Positions 1 to 9,163 of a stretch of DNA of 64,000 nucleotides are shown here, in pieces. Source of the stretch: Rubrobacter tropicus (GTDB lineage Bacteria > Actinomycetota > Rubrobacteria > Rubrobacterales > Rubrobacteraceae); the NCBI RefSeq assembly GCF_011492945.1, contig NZ_CP045119.1, forward strand, positions 1,364,001 through 1,428,000, written 5' to 3'. Below the pieces are notes generated by a model. That model saw nothing but the letters and a program-made list of their open reading frames with translations. It had not been told where the DNA came from and ran no database searches. Position numbers and translations under genes: made by a program. Position 1 is the first letter of the stretch, and the number at the start of each line of letters is the position of its first letter.

Positions 1-1702
1 CCAGGCGCCGCGCCGCCTCCAGCCCGAAGGAGAGGCCGGCGAGGGAGGGGCCGAGGCCGTCGTGCAGGTCGCGCCTGAGGCGGCGGCGCTCCTCCTCCCG
101 CGTGGTGACCAGGCGTTCGCGGGAGCGCCTCAGGTCGGCCGTGAGCCGGACGGCGTAGACGGCCACCTCCGCCTGCCGGGCCAGGTCCCGGAGCAGGCGG
201 TGATCCGCCTCCGAGAACGGCTCGTCCGGGGAAGGGGGGGAGAGGATGAGGCGCCCGATCTGGTCTTTCCCGTGCCTGAGGGTCAAGATCGTCGGGACGC
301 CAGCCGGTGAGCCGTAGACCGATGCGGTCTCGAAACCGCCGTCTTTTTTTAGCGAGATCTCGGCGTGTGGAATCCCCATCGCCCGGGCAACGGTCTCCAC
401 GATGGTCGGCAGGACCGCTTCGGGGACGAAAGCGGCCTCCAGACGTTCTCCGAGGCGCGAGAGCGCCGCGTACGGGTCGCGGCGCTGGCCGTACATCAGG
501 CGGTCCACGCCGTCCTGTAGCCGGGCGCGCAGCGGTTGGAAGAGGACGGCGACCAGGCCGGTCGCGACGAGGGAGACAACCAGGTTGCCACCGGCCCCGA
601 CCCGAAAGAGCGCGCCGAAAACCGCCACCAGCAGGACGTAGAGCGCGGCCACCACGGCGGTCAACGACCCGTAGACCAGGGCGCGGTTGATGACGGCGTC
701 GACGTCGTAGAGCCGGTGGCGCAGGACGGCCACGCCCGTAAAGACGGGCACGAAGAAGAGCGCGACCACGATCAGAAGTTCCAGGGTCGTCTCCAGCCTG
801 AGCTCGGCCAGAGGGCCGAGCGTGCGGTCTTGCCTGACGAAGACCCCGAAGCTGCCGGCGACCTGCAGAAGGGGCCTCACCGCCTGTCCGAAGAAGAGCA
901 GCGAAAGTTTCTCCACGGCGCGGTCGAGCAGAAGCAGCATCCCACCGGCCAGCGCCGGGATGGCGGCGCAGGCGAACCACCCGAGCTGTTGGCGCCCGTC
1001 ACCCCCGGCCCGGCGCAGGCGAACGAGTAGCAAGACTATAGAGGCCGCGGAGGCAAGGGAGAGCAGCGCGCCGCCCGCGAGGTAGGAGGCGTCCAGAAGG
1101 CGCCTCACCGGAAGGCCGCCCGGGGCGTCGGCCAGCCCAAGCGGGTTGGAGACGAAGTAGTAGGCCGGAAGGGGGCCGAACCGGAGCGCCTCTGACAGGC
1201 AGATAAGGGCTGTCCCGCACACCGCTCCCCACGCCGCCCACTTCCAGGACCGCGACGGTGGCCGTCCTTCAGGGAAGAGGAGCGTAAGAAACACCCCGAA
1301 AGCCACCAGGAGCGGCAGGCCCAGGATCGTCGATGCCCAGGCGGAGAGATCCCCGCCAGGCAGAGACGGCCGGACGAGGAGGGCGTGGTCCGTGTACGCC
1401 GCGGCCAGGCGCCGGGCGCCGTAGATCAGGCCCACGCCGCAGAAGATCCAGCCCACGAGGTTCCTGGGAAGCCGCGAGACCACGAGGACCCCGATGGTCG
1501 GGCAGGCGAGCGAGAGCAGCGCCGTGAAGACCGCCAGCCCGAGCCCCGGCCGCTCGGGGGGCGCCAGGAGGTTTGGCGTGAGGGCGTCCAGCGCCAGGCT
1601 GGAAAAGATCATGACCGCGCACAAAGACCACAAGAACCACGCCGCCGTCAGGGGCCAATCTCGGGCCACGGACACGGTAGCTTTTTCGCGCGCGACGGTC
1701 AC
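1..1702 (-). CDS. Membrane sensor histidine kinase (NarL/DesK-type), C-terminus outside window
   Basis: About 567 codons are visible, read leftwards and open at base 1. The N-terminal half is hydrophobic with roughly seven to eight membrane segments, followed by RHRLYDVDAVINRALVYGS, a stretch common in actinobacterial kinases of this type. A GAF-like region comes next, then the dimerisation/phosphoacceptor box RRDLHDGLGPSLAGL with the putative phospho-His near residue 547. That box is typical of the HisKA_3 family, so a partner LuxR-type response regulator is expected beyond the left edge. The GTG start at 1702 overlaps the stop of the upstream RTX-like gene as GTGA, suggesting translational coupling; further in-frame GTGs lie at 1675 and 1669. 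The ATPase domain is not in the window. The ligand is unknown. Confidence 0.85.
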   Translation of the reverse strand, partial: MTVAREKATVSVARDWPLTAAWFLWSLCAVMIFSSLALDALTPNLLAPPERPGLGLAVFTALLSLACPTIGVLVVSRLPRNLVGWIFCGVGLIYGARRLAAAYTDHALLVRPSLPGGDLSAWASTILGLPLLVAFGVFLTLLFPEGRPPSRSWKWAAWGAVCGTALICLSEALRFGPLPAYYFVSNPLGLADAPGGLPVRRLLDASYLAGGALLSLASAASIVLLLVRLRRAGGDGRQQLGWFACAAIPALAGGMLLLLDRAVEKLSLLFFGQAVRPLLQVAGSFGVFVRQDRTLGPLAELRLETTLELLIVVALFFVPVFTGVAVLRHRLYDVDAVINRALVYGSLTAVVAALYVLLVAVFGALFRVGAGGNLVVSLVATGLVAVLFQPLRARLQDGVDRLMYGQRRDPYAALSRLGERLEAAFVPEAVLPTIVETVARAMGIPHAEISLKKDGGFETASVYGSPAGVPTILTLRHGKDQIGRLILSPPSPDEPFSEADHRLLRDLARQAEVAVYAVRLTADLRRSRERLVTTREEERRRLRRDLHDGLGPSLAGLSFGLEAARRL

Positions 1703-2275
1703 GGGATCTCGCACCCGGACGTATCGTCTTCCGGGTCGACCGAGGCTATGTCGTTGTCCCCGGGGCCGCAGTCGACGGTCTCGTCGGGGACGCCGTCCGC
1801 CGCGTAGAGGAAATCGTCCCCGCCCCGCCGGAGAGGTCGTCGCGTCCCCCTCTCCGAAGATGGAGTCCCCGCCTTCGCCGCCGGCAAGCTCGTCGTTGCC
1901 CCGGCCGCCCTCCAGCCGGTCCGCGCCCGGACCCCCCTCCAGCCTGTCTACTTCCGTCGCGCCGTCCAGGCGGTCCCGGCCACGGCCCCCGGCCAACTCG
2001 TCCTCGTCCGGGCCGCCCTGGGCGGAGCCGCCCGAGGCGCCCAGCCTGAGGTCGTCCGCGCCCCTGTTGCCGAAGAGGCCGTCGGGGCCCTCGCCCCCGT
2101 AAAGCTCGTCGTCGCCCGCGAGGCCGAGCAGGCGGTCGGTGCCGGGGCCGCCGGAGAGGTTGTCGTCCCCGTTGCCGCCCTTGACCGTGTTCGGTTTCGT
2201 GCCGCCGATCAGGAAGACCGCGGCCCCGATCAGGACGACCCCGGCAAGCACGACCAGGATGGTCCGCCGCGTCAT
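1699..2275 (-). CDS. Secreted RTX-like calcium-binding protein, broken by two frameshifts as sequenced
   Basis: The reading frame starts at ATG 2275 with a hydrophobic signal or anchor segment (ILVVLAGVVLIGAAVFLIGG). Glycine/aspartate nonapeptide-like repeats follow (GGNGDDNLSGG, GLAGDDELYGG, GNRGADDLRLG, GGRGRDRLDG), typical of RTX/hemolysin-type calcium-binding modules. The repeat pattern leaves frame near 1841-1846 and again near 1819-1827. Adding one G at each place restores GDDDLSGGAGDDFLY and joins the end GDNDIASVDPEDDTSGCEIP. Without the changes the first frame runs straight into the histidine kinase. The C-terminal motif closely resembles that of the neighbouring gene at 2330-2839, so these are likely tandem paralogues. 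Sequencing error or recent decay are both possible; the former is favoured by the same pattern elsewhere in the window. Confidence 0.7.
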
Positions 2276-2329
2276 ACTTCCCCGGCCGTCCGTCCGGTCA
2301 TGACCGGGTGGCCGTCGATCGCCGGGGCT

Positions 2330-2839
2330 TTACTGGGGGTTGCCTTGAAGATCTCGCCGGACCTCGCAATCGCGCACCGTATCGCCAGGATCGTAGTAGA
2401 CCGTATCGTTGCCGGCGCCGCAATCCACGGTGTCGCCGCCGGCGTTGTCCGCGACGATGATCCAGTCGTCCTCGTCCATGCCGTAGATGGTGTCGTCCCC
2501 GCGGTTGCTCCCGACGCCGTTGCCCCTCTCGTTGCCGCGAATAGTGTCGTCGCCCTGGCCGGGATGCAGGCGGTCCTCGCCGTCGCCCACGAACAAGTCG
2601 TCGTCGCCGTTCTCGCCGTACACGGTATCGCCGCCCGCGAGGCTCTTTATGGTGTCGGGGCCGCCGCGGCCGTAGACCGACTCGAACTTGTCGGTCCCCA
2701 GAAGCGTGTCCGCCTGCTGCGTGCCGTAGCAGGCGCGGCTATCGTGCGCCTTGCACTGCTTGTTGGCGGCGAGCGCCACCCCGCAGACAAGCACCAGCAT
2801 CGAAATCGTCGCCGCTGTCAACAGGCCCGGTCTTCGCAT
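2330..2839 (-). CDS. Secreted RTX-like calcium-binding protein
   Basis: 169 residues. A Sec signal peptide is clear (MRRPGLL, then a hydrophobic core ending GVALAANK). The rest is built from RTX-like repeats rich in GGxDT, NGDDDLF and GDGEDRL, with further GDDTIRG/GDDTIYG units. The last part, GGDTVDCGAGNDTVYYDPGD, followed by DCE, pairs two cysteines and is shared with the neighbour at 1699-2275. Members of this family are exported and fold on binding Ca2+. Here no toxin, protease or lipase domain is attached, so the protein may be a small structural or surface factor. It precedes a second copy and a sensor kinase on the same strand. Its real role is not known. Confidence 0.8.
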   Translation of the reverse strand: MRRPGLLTAATISMLVLVCGVALAANKQCKAHDSRACYGTQQADTLLGTDKFESVYGRGGPDTIKSLAGGDTVYGENGDDDLFVGDGEDRLHPGQGDDTIRGNERGNGVGSNRGDDTIYGMDEDDWIIVADNAGGDTVDCGAGNDTVYYDPGDTVRDCEVRRDLQGNPQ

Positions 2840-3114
2840 CGACTCAGCCCCTCCAGTCGAGCACGGGGGGCGAGGGTGCTCGTCCTGGTGTAGTGCCGCC
2901 GGTCTTCAGGTCCCTCTCCTCCCGTGCTTACGCTCCGGCCTACGAAGGGGCCGCAGCCTGCATCCGCGAACCCCTGGGGCGCATGTTAGGTCGAAGGGCC
3001 GTCGTCTCGCATGGGAGCCAGGTCCCATATTTGCGGAGAACTCTCGCCTCTCTGCGGTACTGCCATGTAAGCTGGGATTTGGAAGGTAGGTGCCGGCCAA
3101 CCGGGAAGGACCAG

Positions 3115-3432
3115 GTGCGCTGTCCGAACTGCAACACGTGGAACGGAGATCCCCGCCGGCGCCGCTGCTCGAATTGCGGGACCGTTTTGGAGCCCGTCCC
3201 CGATTACCTGGCGCGGGCGGTCGTGGCGGCCCTGATCTGCCCGGTTGCCGGCATCGTCTCCCTCTACTTCTCCGTGTGGACGAACCGCTCGCTCGTCGCG
3301 GGCGACTACTTCGGGGCGCGGGAGCATTCCCGGCTGGCGCGGGCGTGGGCCAACGCGGCACTCTGGCTCGTGCTGGCGGCTGCTTTGTTCTTCGGTCTCG
3401 TCACCCTGCTCGACGCGGTCGGCAACCCGTAG
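3115..3432 (+). CDS. Zinc-ribbon plus dispanin (CD225)-like small membrane protein
   Basis: GTG 3115 is chosen because GGGAAGGA lies just upstream and the codons before it look non-coding. The 105-residue product opens with a short zinc ribbon (CPNC, then CSNC about 17 residues later). Two membrane segments follow (about 30-50 and 80-100), separated by a polar loop VWTNRSLVAGDYFGAREHSRLARAW. That loop matches the dispanin/CD225 pattern of two helices flanking a basic, GDY-A-containing loop. Bacterial proteins of this kind are common in actinobacteria but mostly uncharacterised. The 275 bp before it (2840-3114) contain only a short ATGGGA/TCCCAT inverted repeat near 3010 and no convincing gene. 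Confidence 0.7.
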   Translation: MRCPNCNTWNGDPRRRRCSNCGTVLEPVPDYLARAVVAALICPVAGIVSLYFSVWTNRSLVAGDYFGAREHSRLARAWANAALWLVLAAALFFGLVTLLDAVGNP

Positions 3433-3581
3433 TCCAGGGGCGGGTTGCTCGTATTCTGTGGCCTTCGCGGGCCCTCCGGGCGCGTGTAGCGTGGAAGGGT
3501 AGCCGCCGCGCAGGGCAGACGAACCCCAGTCTCTGTTATCGGTTCAGGTGTGAAAGTTCCGTGTGGGATCGGGTGTCGGCG

Positions 3582-4037
3582 CTAGGATTCGTCCCGGAGG
3601 TCCGGCGCTCCCCTGAGCGCGGCCTCGTATTCCTCGCGCTCGAAGACGAAGGGCCCGAGCCGGTCGTGGCGCCATCTCCTCCGGTGCGGCTGCTCGAAGT
3701 CGTCCCAAACGACGGCATCGTCCTGGACCGTGATCCTCGCGTGTAGCGGCCAGCATCCGACGACGCCGCAGCCGAGGACGGAGATCCTGCCTTCCCAATC
3801 GTCGTAACGATCATCCGGAACGCCGAGCAGACGCCGCGAAGGCATAAAGATGGCTTCGGCGGGCAGCCCGACGTAGCTCCCGGCGCGATCTGGGCGGCCG
3901 TCTCGCGTGGCGAACGGAAGCTCGACCTCCCTTACCAGGTCCAGAAGGCTCCGGCCGTTGACGAAGATGTCCACCGTGTCGATGGGCCCCCAGGCAGGGG
4001 TGTCGGTTCTATCGACCTCGAAGCGAATAGTGTCCAC
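3582..4037 (-). CDS. Conserved hypothetical protein, cytoplasmic
   Basis: 151 residues from a GTG start; no signal peptide or membrane segment is evident. The sequence is acidic and compact, with two cysteines in CGVVGC near the middle and several WDDF/WRHD segments. I do not recognise the family. It begins 18 nt after the stop of the ABC permease on the same strand and could be its last operon member, although the ribosome-binding site is weak. Codon use is like the neighbours, supporting a real gene. Nothing in the sequence indicates a catalytic function. Confidence 0.6.
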   Translation of the reverse strand: MDTIRFEVDRTDTPAWGPIDTVDIFVNGRSLLDLVREVELPFATRDGRPDRAGSYVGLPAEAIFMPSRRLLGVPDDRYDDWEGRISVLGCGVVGCWPLHARITVQDDAVVWDDFEQPHRRRWRHDRLGPFVFEREEYEAALRGAPDLRDES

Positions 4038-4055
4038 CGGGATGTTCTACGCCAC

Positions 4056-6610
4056 CTACTCGTAGCCCACGGCCTCGACTATGGCCTTGCGGGCAGCGGA
4101 GCGGGCAGGGAGCAGGCCGGCGAAGACGCCTATGAAGAGGCCGGAGAAAAGGGCGGCGAGCGCCGGAAGGCGCGGGTAGTAGAACTCGATCTCGAACCCG
4201 CCGGCGCCCGAGCCCTGGACGAACAGGTAGCCGAGAAGGGAGCCCAGAACGACGCCGACGAGGCAGCCGATCAGGCTGATGACGACCCCCTCGTCGATGA
4301 TGAGGCGCCCGACCTGCAACCGCGTGGTCCCGATGGCCCTGAGTATCCCGATCTCCCGCGTCCTCTCGAACACGCTCATGGACAACGTGTTGACGACCCC
4401 GAACGCCGAGACCGCCACCGAGACGCCCATGATGGCGTAGAAGAAGACGTACTGGCGGTTGAAGTCTCCCTCGATGCGCGCCTTCCACTCGGCGTTCGAG
4501 TACAGCGTGAACTGCGGGTAATCCCGCAACACCCGCCCGATCCCATCGGACAGGGCTTCGCGGTCCGAACCCGGCTCCGCCTTTACGGCCAGAAACTCGC
4601 TCTCGGTCTCGTTGAAGTCCCTGGCGAGCGCCCGCTTTGAAAGGTAGACGCCCGACCCGCCCCCGATCAGGTCGTTCTCCAGAACACCCTCGATTGGGTA
4701 CTTCTTTTTCCCTCTCGGTCCTGCCAGCTCTATCTCGTCTCCCACGCCAAGCTTCCTGCTCTCCGCGAGCTGCTTACCGATCAGGGCGCCGCCCTCGTCG
4801 AGCGTACCGAAGGCGTCTTTCGGGGTGCCCGGGGCGAAGTCCGTGCGGAAGATACCGGGGTAGTTCCCGTCCACGCCGAAGACTATGTCCACCTTCTCGC
4901 CGCTGCGGCGGAAGCTCGAGACGATGCTCGTCGTGCTCTCGACGCCTTCTATCGCCTGGACCTTTTCCGGCAGGCTCGCGTTGAAGCCCGCGTCGGAGGT
5001 CTGTTGGGTGGGCTGGACCACGTAGTCGCTGCCCAGAGAGTCGTCGAGGTAGTCTCTTATCGAGCCGAGCAGGCTCCCGCCGAGGGCCGCGAAGGCGACG
5101 ACGAGCGAGATGCCGACCATGAGCGCCGACGCCGTGAGCGCCGTCCTTCCCCGGTTCCTCGTGGCGTTCGCCGCCGCCATCCTTCCCTCTACCCCGAAGA
5201 GAAGCCGCAAGATCGGGGAGAAAAGGGCCGCCAACGGCCGGACGAGGACGGGTATCAGGAGCGAGACGCCGAGAAAGGCCGCGATGACGCCGGCGATGCC
5301 CGAGGCGTAGACGAGGCCGTCGAGGTCGGCCGAGAGGTTCCTGGCGAGGTAGTAGATCCAGGGCACCCCCACGCCCGCCAGCGCCAGCCCGATTACCGGC
5401 GCCAGACGGGAAGCCCTTCGTCTCCCCCCGCCGCCGGCGCGGGAGCGCATCGCCTCGACGGGGCTGACGCGGCCGGCGCGCAGGGCGGGGAGCAGGGCCG
5501 CGACCACCGTGACGGCGACGCCGACGCAGACGGCGGAGACGAGGGCGAAAGGGGAGAGGATGAGCGTGGTGATCTCGAACAGAAAAGCCCTCCCGAAGAG
5601 GTAGACGAGCCCCTTCGCCATCCCGTACCCGAAGAGCACGCCAAGGATGGAACCGAAGATGCCGAGAAGTGCTGCCTCCAGGATGACGGAACGCGCGATC
5701 ATGGCCCGCGTCGAACCGAGCGCCCGCAGCATGCCCAGCTCCCTGGTCCGCTCGAGCACGGTCATCGAGAGCGCGTTGAACACTAGAAACGCCCCGACGA
5801 AGAGCGCCGTCCCGGCGAAGAAGAGCAGCGCGAGCCTGAACCCCTGCAACTGCCCCGTTACCGCCTGCGTCCGCGTCTCCGACCGCTCCGCCTGCAACCC
5901 TTCGCCCAGGCCCCTGTCCAGCCGCTCCCGCAACTCCCCGACCGGCACGCCCTCCCCGGCCTCGACCGCGATGCCGGAGATCTGGTCCGGCTTGTCGAAC
6001 GCGTCCTGGACGAAGGGCAGAGGGACCATGCCGAAGGCGAGCCCCCCGAACGACCCGCCCGGTATCCTGAGCAGCCCTACGACCTTCGCCTCCCGCGGAC
6101 CTGCGGGCGTGCCCAGCGTTACCTCGTCCCCGATCTTCAGCCCGGCCCCCTCCGCCGCGGCGCCGTCGAGGGTGAGCTCCCGCCCGCTCTTCGGGAACCT
6201 CCCGTCCGTCAACTCGAAGCCCGTCGCGAGTTCCGCGGACCTGGGTTCCACGCCGAAGAGGCGCATGCTCCTGACCTCCGGCAGTCCGGCTTCGGTCTCG
6301 CGGTCCAGGATCAGGGACGCCGAGCTCGCGTACCGGGGCGCGGCCGACTCCACCCCCTCGAAACCACGTACCTTCTCAACGGTCTTCTGGTCGAAGCCGC
6401 CCGAGCCCCGGCCGCGGTCACCGTGAGGTCGGCTGATCCGTAGGCGCGGGAGAAGAGTTGCTGAAAGGTGCCCGACATCGTGTTCGAGAGCGTCAACACG
6501 CCGAAGACGATGCCGACCCCGAGCACGATGCCGACGGCGGTGAGCAGCGTGCGCTGCGCCCTGGCCCGCAGGTTGCGCAGGCTCAGGCCCGAGAAGCGCC
6601 TCAACTTCAC
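4056..6610 (-). CDS. ABC transporter permease, FtsX/MacB-like, one frameshift as sequenced
   Basis: The product has the MacB/FtsX-like duplicated layout: a first membrane helix, a large extracytoplasmic domain, three helices, then a second copy of the same unit ending near 4056. In each half a conserved permease motif is visible (LERTRELGMLRALGSTR in the first, FERTREIGILRAIGTTR in the second). The start is GTG 6610, giving VKLRRFSGLSLRNLRARAQR, a typical N-terminus. Frame is lost at a run of four Gs (6406-6409, complement) between DLTVTAAG and GSGGFDQKT; one extra G rejoins the two parts. The matching ATPase is encoded at 7585-8334. Such pairs usually export or extract lipoproteins, peptides or small molecules; the substrate here is unknown. 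Confidence 0.85.
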
Positions 6611-6679
6611 AGGGACGCCGCCCCGGGGCGTGCTAACCTGAACGAGATCTGGGCGAAAACGTTTGAGTGGGGAGGACGG

Positions 6680-7111
6680 ATGGAAGAGCGCGGCGGGCCC
6701 GTCAGGGTAGGTTCTGAGAGGGAGAATAAACACTCGCGGCTCGGGGTCGCCTCCTTCGTGATAGCCGTCCTGACCACGGTGCTCTTCATCGTGCTGCTCG
6801 TCGTGATCTTCGGCGCCGCGGGGCAATTGCTCGGGAACGAGGACCCGCAGAGCGTCACGCCCCAGGACCTGCAACAGAACCTCGAAGAATCTCCCGGCAC
6901 GACGGGCGTGCTCGGGGTCGCGGGCTTCGGCCTGGTGGCTAGCCCGTTCCTGTACCTTCTCGGCGCCGCGCTCGGCACAGCCGGCCTCATACAGAAGCGC
7001 CGCAAGAGGCTGTTCGCCGTCCTCGGGACCGTCGCGAACGGCGTGATCTTCCTCGGCCTTCTGGCCCTCGTCCTGTTCCTCGTCGTGGTCGGCACGACCA
7101 TCCAGCCCTGA
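6680..7111 (+). CDS. Small membrane protein, DUF4190-like
   Basis: 143 residues from ATG 6680, preceded by GGGGAGGA. After a charged N-terminus (SERENKHSRLG) come four predicted membrane segments in two pairs, separated by an acidic extracytoplasmic loop (NEDPQSVTPQDLQQNLEES). The SRLGVASFVIAVL opening and the later GAALGTAGLIQKRRKR stretch resemble the DUF4190 group of uncharacterised actinobacterial membrane proteins. The gene lies head to head with the permease and ends 4 nt before the convergent GNAT gene, so it sits opposite the ABC transporter locus. No function is assigned. Confidence 0.7.
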   Translation: MEERGGPVRVGSERENKHSRLGVASFVIAVLTTVLFIVLLVVIFGAAGQLLGNEDPQSVTPQDLQQNLEESPGTTGVLGVAGFGLVASPFLYLLGAALGTAGLIQKRRKRLFAVLGTVANGVIFLGLLALVLFLVVVGTTIQP

Positions 7112-7115
7112 TCCG

Positions 7116-7583
7116 TCATGCTTCCCGCTCCATGAACAGGAACTCGTACCCGCCGACGTTCGTCTCGTGCATATAAGTCTCGCCCCGCCCGAAACCGGCC
7201 CGCTCGTAGACCCGTATCGCGCGTTCGTTGAAGGTCGTCACGGAGAGCGTGAAACGCCGGGGCGCGAGACGTTCGCGCGCGAACCCCAGCCCGGCGCTGC
7301 AGAACTCCTCCCCGATCCCGCGTCCCGTCAGGTCCGGCCTGAGCCCTAGGCCGACGTCCATGGTCTCGCTCGTCTTCTCGAACTGGAAGAACCCGACGAG
7401 GTCTCCCTCCTCGTCCAGGGCCGAGAAGTAGACGTCTTTTCGGCGCTCTTCGTCCAGAAGCTCCGCGAGGTCATCCGGGTCCGCGTCGCCGTTGTAGAAG
7501 TCGTAGGGGGGCTCGTAGCGCCAGCCGGAGATCTCGCGGGCGTCGGCGGCGTCCATCTGCCGGAAGGAGTAGCCGGAAGGCAT
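7116..7583 (-). CDS. GNAT-family N-acetyltransferase
   Basis: 155 residues. The central acetyl-CoA-binding motif is visible as LRPDLTGRGIGEEF (Q/RxxGxG/A-type loop), followed by the typical C-terminal FNERAIRVYERAGFGRG strand-helix. N-terminal RQMDAADAREISGWRYEPPYDFYN also occurs in acetyltransferases related to the RimJ/RimL group. The start ATG lies beside the stop of the upstream ABC ATPase, so the two are probably co-transcribed. The acceptor substrate cannot be told from sequence. Its position between the ATPase and permease genes of one transporter is unusual but does not prove a shared function. Confidence 0.8.
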   Translation of the reverse strand: MPSGYSFRQMDAADAREISGWRYEPPYDFYNGDADPDDLAELLDEERRKDVYFSALDEEGDLVGFFQFEKTSETMDVGLGLRPDLTGRGIGEEFCSAGLGFARERLAPRRFTLSVTTFNERAIRVYERAGFGRGETYMHETNVGGYEFLFMEREA

Positions 7584-7584
7584 C

Positions 7585-8334
7585 TCAGCCCAGGGATTCG
7601 AGCGTCCTGATGCGCTCGAGGATGTCGTCCGGGTTGGGGTCGCGGGCCTCGTCGACCACGCGGCCGTCGGAGAGGAAGACGGCCCTGTCTGAGGCGGAGG
7701 CGGCGCGCGGGTCGTGGGTGACCATCAGGATGGTCTGGTCGTAGCGGGCGGCCGACTCTTTGAGGAGGACGAGCACCTCGGCTCCGGTCCTCGAGTCGAG
7801 GTTTCCGGTCGGCTCGTCGGCGAGGATGATGTCGGGGAAGCGTATGAGGGCGCGGGCTATGGCGACCCGCTGCTGCTCGCCGCCCGAGAGCTCGTCCGGC
7901 CTGTGATCCCGGCGGCCCGTCAGGCCGACGAGGTCTAGAAGCTCGTCCACCCGCCTCGCGTACTTGCCCGGCTTCTTGCCGGAGATCAAAACCGGCAGGA
8001 GCACGTTCTCCTCGGCCGAGAGCGTCGGTATGAGGTTGAAGAACTGGAACACGAAACCCATCCGCCGCCGCCTCAGCAGCGTGAGCTCCCTGTCGGAGAG
8101 CCCGGACAGCTCCGTCCCGCCGACGATGACGCGCCCTTCCGAGGGCTTGTCCAGGGCGCCGAGGATGTGCAGCAGCGTGCTCTTACCCGACCCGCTTGGG
8201 CCCATGATCGCGGCGAACTCCCCGTTGGGGAACGCCAAAGAGACGTCGTCGAGCGCCCGCACCGCCGTCGAACCCTCGCCGTAGACCTTACGCAGGCCCA
8301 CCGTCTCGACAGCGTTTGGAACACCGTTCTCCAC
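7585..8334 (-). CDS. ABC transporter ATP-binding protein, LolD/MacB-type
   Basis: All ABC ATPase motifs are present: Walker [11 protein letters not shown]-loop [10 protein letters not shown], signature LSGGEQQRV, Walker [12 protein letters not shown] and the H-loop MVTHD. The LDxRTG sequence after Walker B is typical of the LolD/MacB subgroup that works with FtsX-like permeases, here the gene at 4056-6610. I place the start at GTG 8334 ([13 protein letters not shown]): the strand carries TATACT six bases upstream, so the ATG at 8355 would lie before the likely transcription start. The mRNA is then probably leaderless. The downstream GNAT gene is adjacent and same-strand. Confidence 0.88.
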   Translation of the reverse strand: MENGVPNAVETVGLRKVYGEGSTAVRALDDVSLAFPNGEFAAIMGPSGSGKSTLLHILGALDKPSEGRVIVGGTELSGLSDRELTLLRRRRMGFVFQFFNLIPTLSAEENVLLPVLISGKKPGKYARRVDELLDLVGLTGRRDHRPDELSGGEQQRVAIARALIRFPDIILADEPTGNLDSRTGAEVLVLLKESAARYDQTILMVTHDPRAASASDRAVFLSDGRVVDEARDPNPDDILERIRTLESLG

Positions 8335-8340
8335 GAGCCG

Positions 8341-8346
8341 AGTATA
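8341..8346 (-). promoter_or_regulatory. -10 box for the ABC ATPase gene
   Basis: TATACT on the minus strand ends six bases before GTG 8334. This spacing places the transcription start at or beside the GTG, implying a leaderless mRNA. No clear -35 box is visible. Confidence 0.55.
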
Positions 8347-8445
8347 TCCGTGCATAGGACCGACACGACGAAGAAGGCTTTGAGGGGTGGGGAGTCGGGA
8401 CCCACACTGCCAGGCGCCCCTAAAAACCTGAGAACCTCAAAACCT

Positions 8446-8474
8446 TTGTAACATCTACATCCCGCTGGTAGAAT
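8446..8474 (+). promoter_or_regulatory. Promoter of the rpsF operon
   Basis: TTGTAA (8446-8451), a 17-bp spacer and TAGAAT (8469-8474) form a good sigma-70-type promoter. The predicted start near 8481 leaves a leader of about 70 nt before rpsF. Confidence 0.7.
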
Positions 8475-8498
8475 CCCGCGGCAATCGCATAAGCCCCT

Positions 8499-8524
8499 GC
8501 TCCGCCGGGACGAGCCCGGGGAGC
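8499..8524 (+). promoter_or_regulatory. Leader hairpin upstream of rpsF, possible S6:S18 autoregulatory site
   Basis: GCTCC G CCGGG, loop ACGAG, then CCCGG GGAGC form a strong stem with one bulged G, about 25 nt before the rpsF start. Leaders of rpsF operons in many bacteria carry an S6:S18-binding structure, so this is a plausible autoregulatory element. The known consensus was not checked in detail. Confidence 0.4.
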
Positions 8525-8549
8525 CGAATCTAGACCGGAGGAGGCAACC

Positions 8550-8882
8550 ATAACTACTTACGAAGCCATGCTCATAGTCATACCCGAGCTCGACGAAGAG
8601 CAGGTCGAGAATACGGTCGGCCGTTTTCGCACGATCATCGAGCGCACGGGCGGCGAGGCCGGCGAGCCCAAGCACTGGGGCCGCCGCAAGCTCGCCTACG
8701 AGATAGACAACCGCACCGACGGTTTCTACGTCGTCATGGAGTTCACGACCGGGGAGCGGACCCTCGTCGAGCTCAAGCGCATCCTGCGCGTCTCGGACGA
8801 CGTGCTGCGGCACACGATCGTGAAGCTCCCGCCGAGCTACGCGCACAAGCCGCTGCCGGAGCCCGAAGAAGTCCCGGCCTAA
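8550..8882 (+). CDS. rpsF: 30S ribosomal protein S6, apparent ATA start
   Basis: The protein binds 16S rRNA in the small-subunit platform together with S18. LIVIPELDEEQVENTVGRF and KLAYEIDNRTDGFYVVMEF are typical S6 sequence. The usual S6 N-terminus (here TTYEAMLIV) begins upstream of the first ATG (8568). The only codon placed correctly is ATA at 8550, five bases after GGAGG; starting at 8568 would lose six conserved residues and leave a 23-nt spacing. Either AUA is the initiation codon or the reference base is wrong. rpsR follows after 23 nt; the ssb gene often found between them is absent. Confidence 0.93.
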   Translation: MTTYEAMLIVIPELDEEQVENTVGRFRTIIERTGGEAGEPKHWGRRKLAYEIDNRTDGFYVVMEFTTGERTLVELKRILRVSDDVLRHTIVKLPPSYAHKPLPEPEEVPA

Positions 8883-8905
8883 CACGACTCTCCAGGAGGT
8901 AGAGA

Positions 8906-9157
8906 ATGGGTAAGAGAAGGAGTGGCCCGCCCCGCGGGGGCCGGCCGGTAAAGAGCAAGCCGTGCGTCTTCTGCAAAGAGGACGTCGCGTACGTGGACTA
9001 CAAGGACTACAACGTGCTGCGCCGGTTCGTCTCCGACCGGGGCAAGATCCGGGCCCGCAGGGTGACCGGCCTCTGCCCGCAGCACCAGCGCGAGGCGGCC
9101 ACCTCGATCAAGCGCGCCCGCGAGATGGCGCTTCTGCCCTACGTGGTAGGAAGGTAA
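8906..9157 (+). CDS. rpsR: 30S ribosomal protein S18
   Basis: 83 residues, a normal length. The core [21 protein letters not shown] followed by TGLCPQHQR and a basic C-terminal helix is characteristic of S18, which pairs with S6 on the platform of the 30S subunit. Cysteines at KPCVFCKED plus TGLCPQHQ suggest the zinc-binding (C+) form of S18. An AGGAGG site precedes the ATG. It is the middle gene of the rpsF-rpsR-rplI operon. Confidence 0.95.
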   Translation: MGKRRSGPPRGGRPVKSKPCVFCKEDVAYVDYKDYNVLRRFVSDRGKIRARRVTGLCPQHQREAATSIKRAREMALLPYVVGR

Positions 9158-9163
9158 AGGGCC

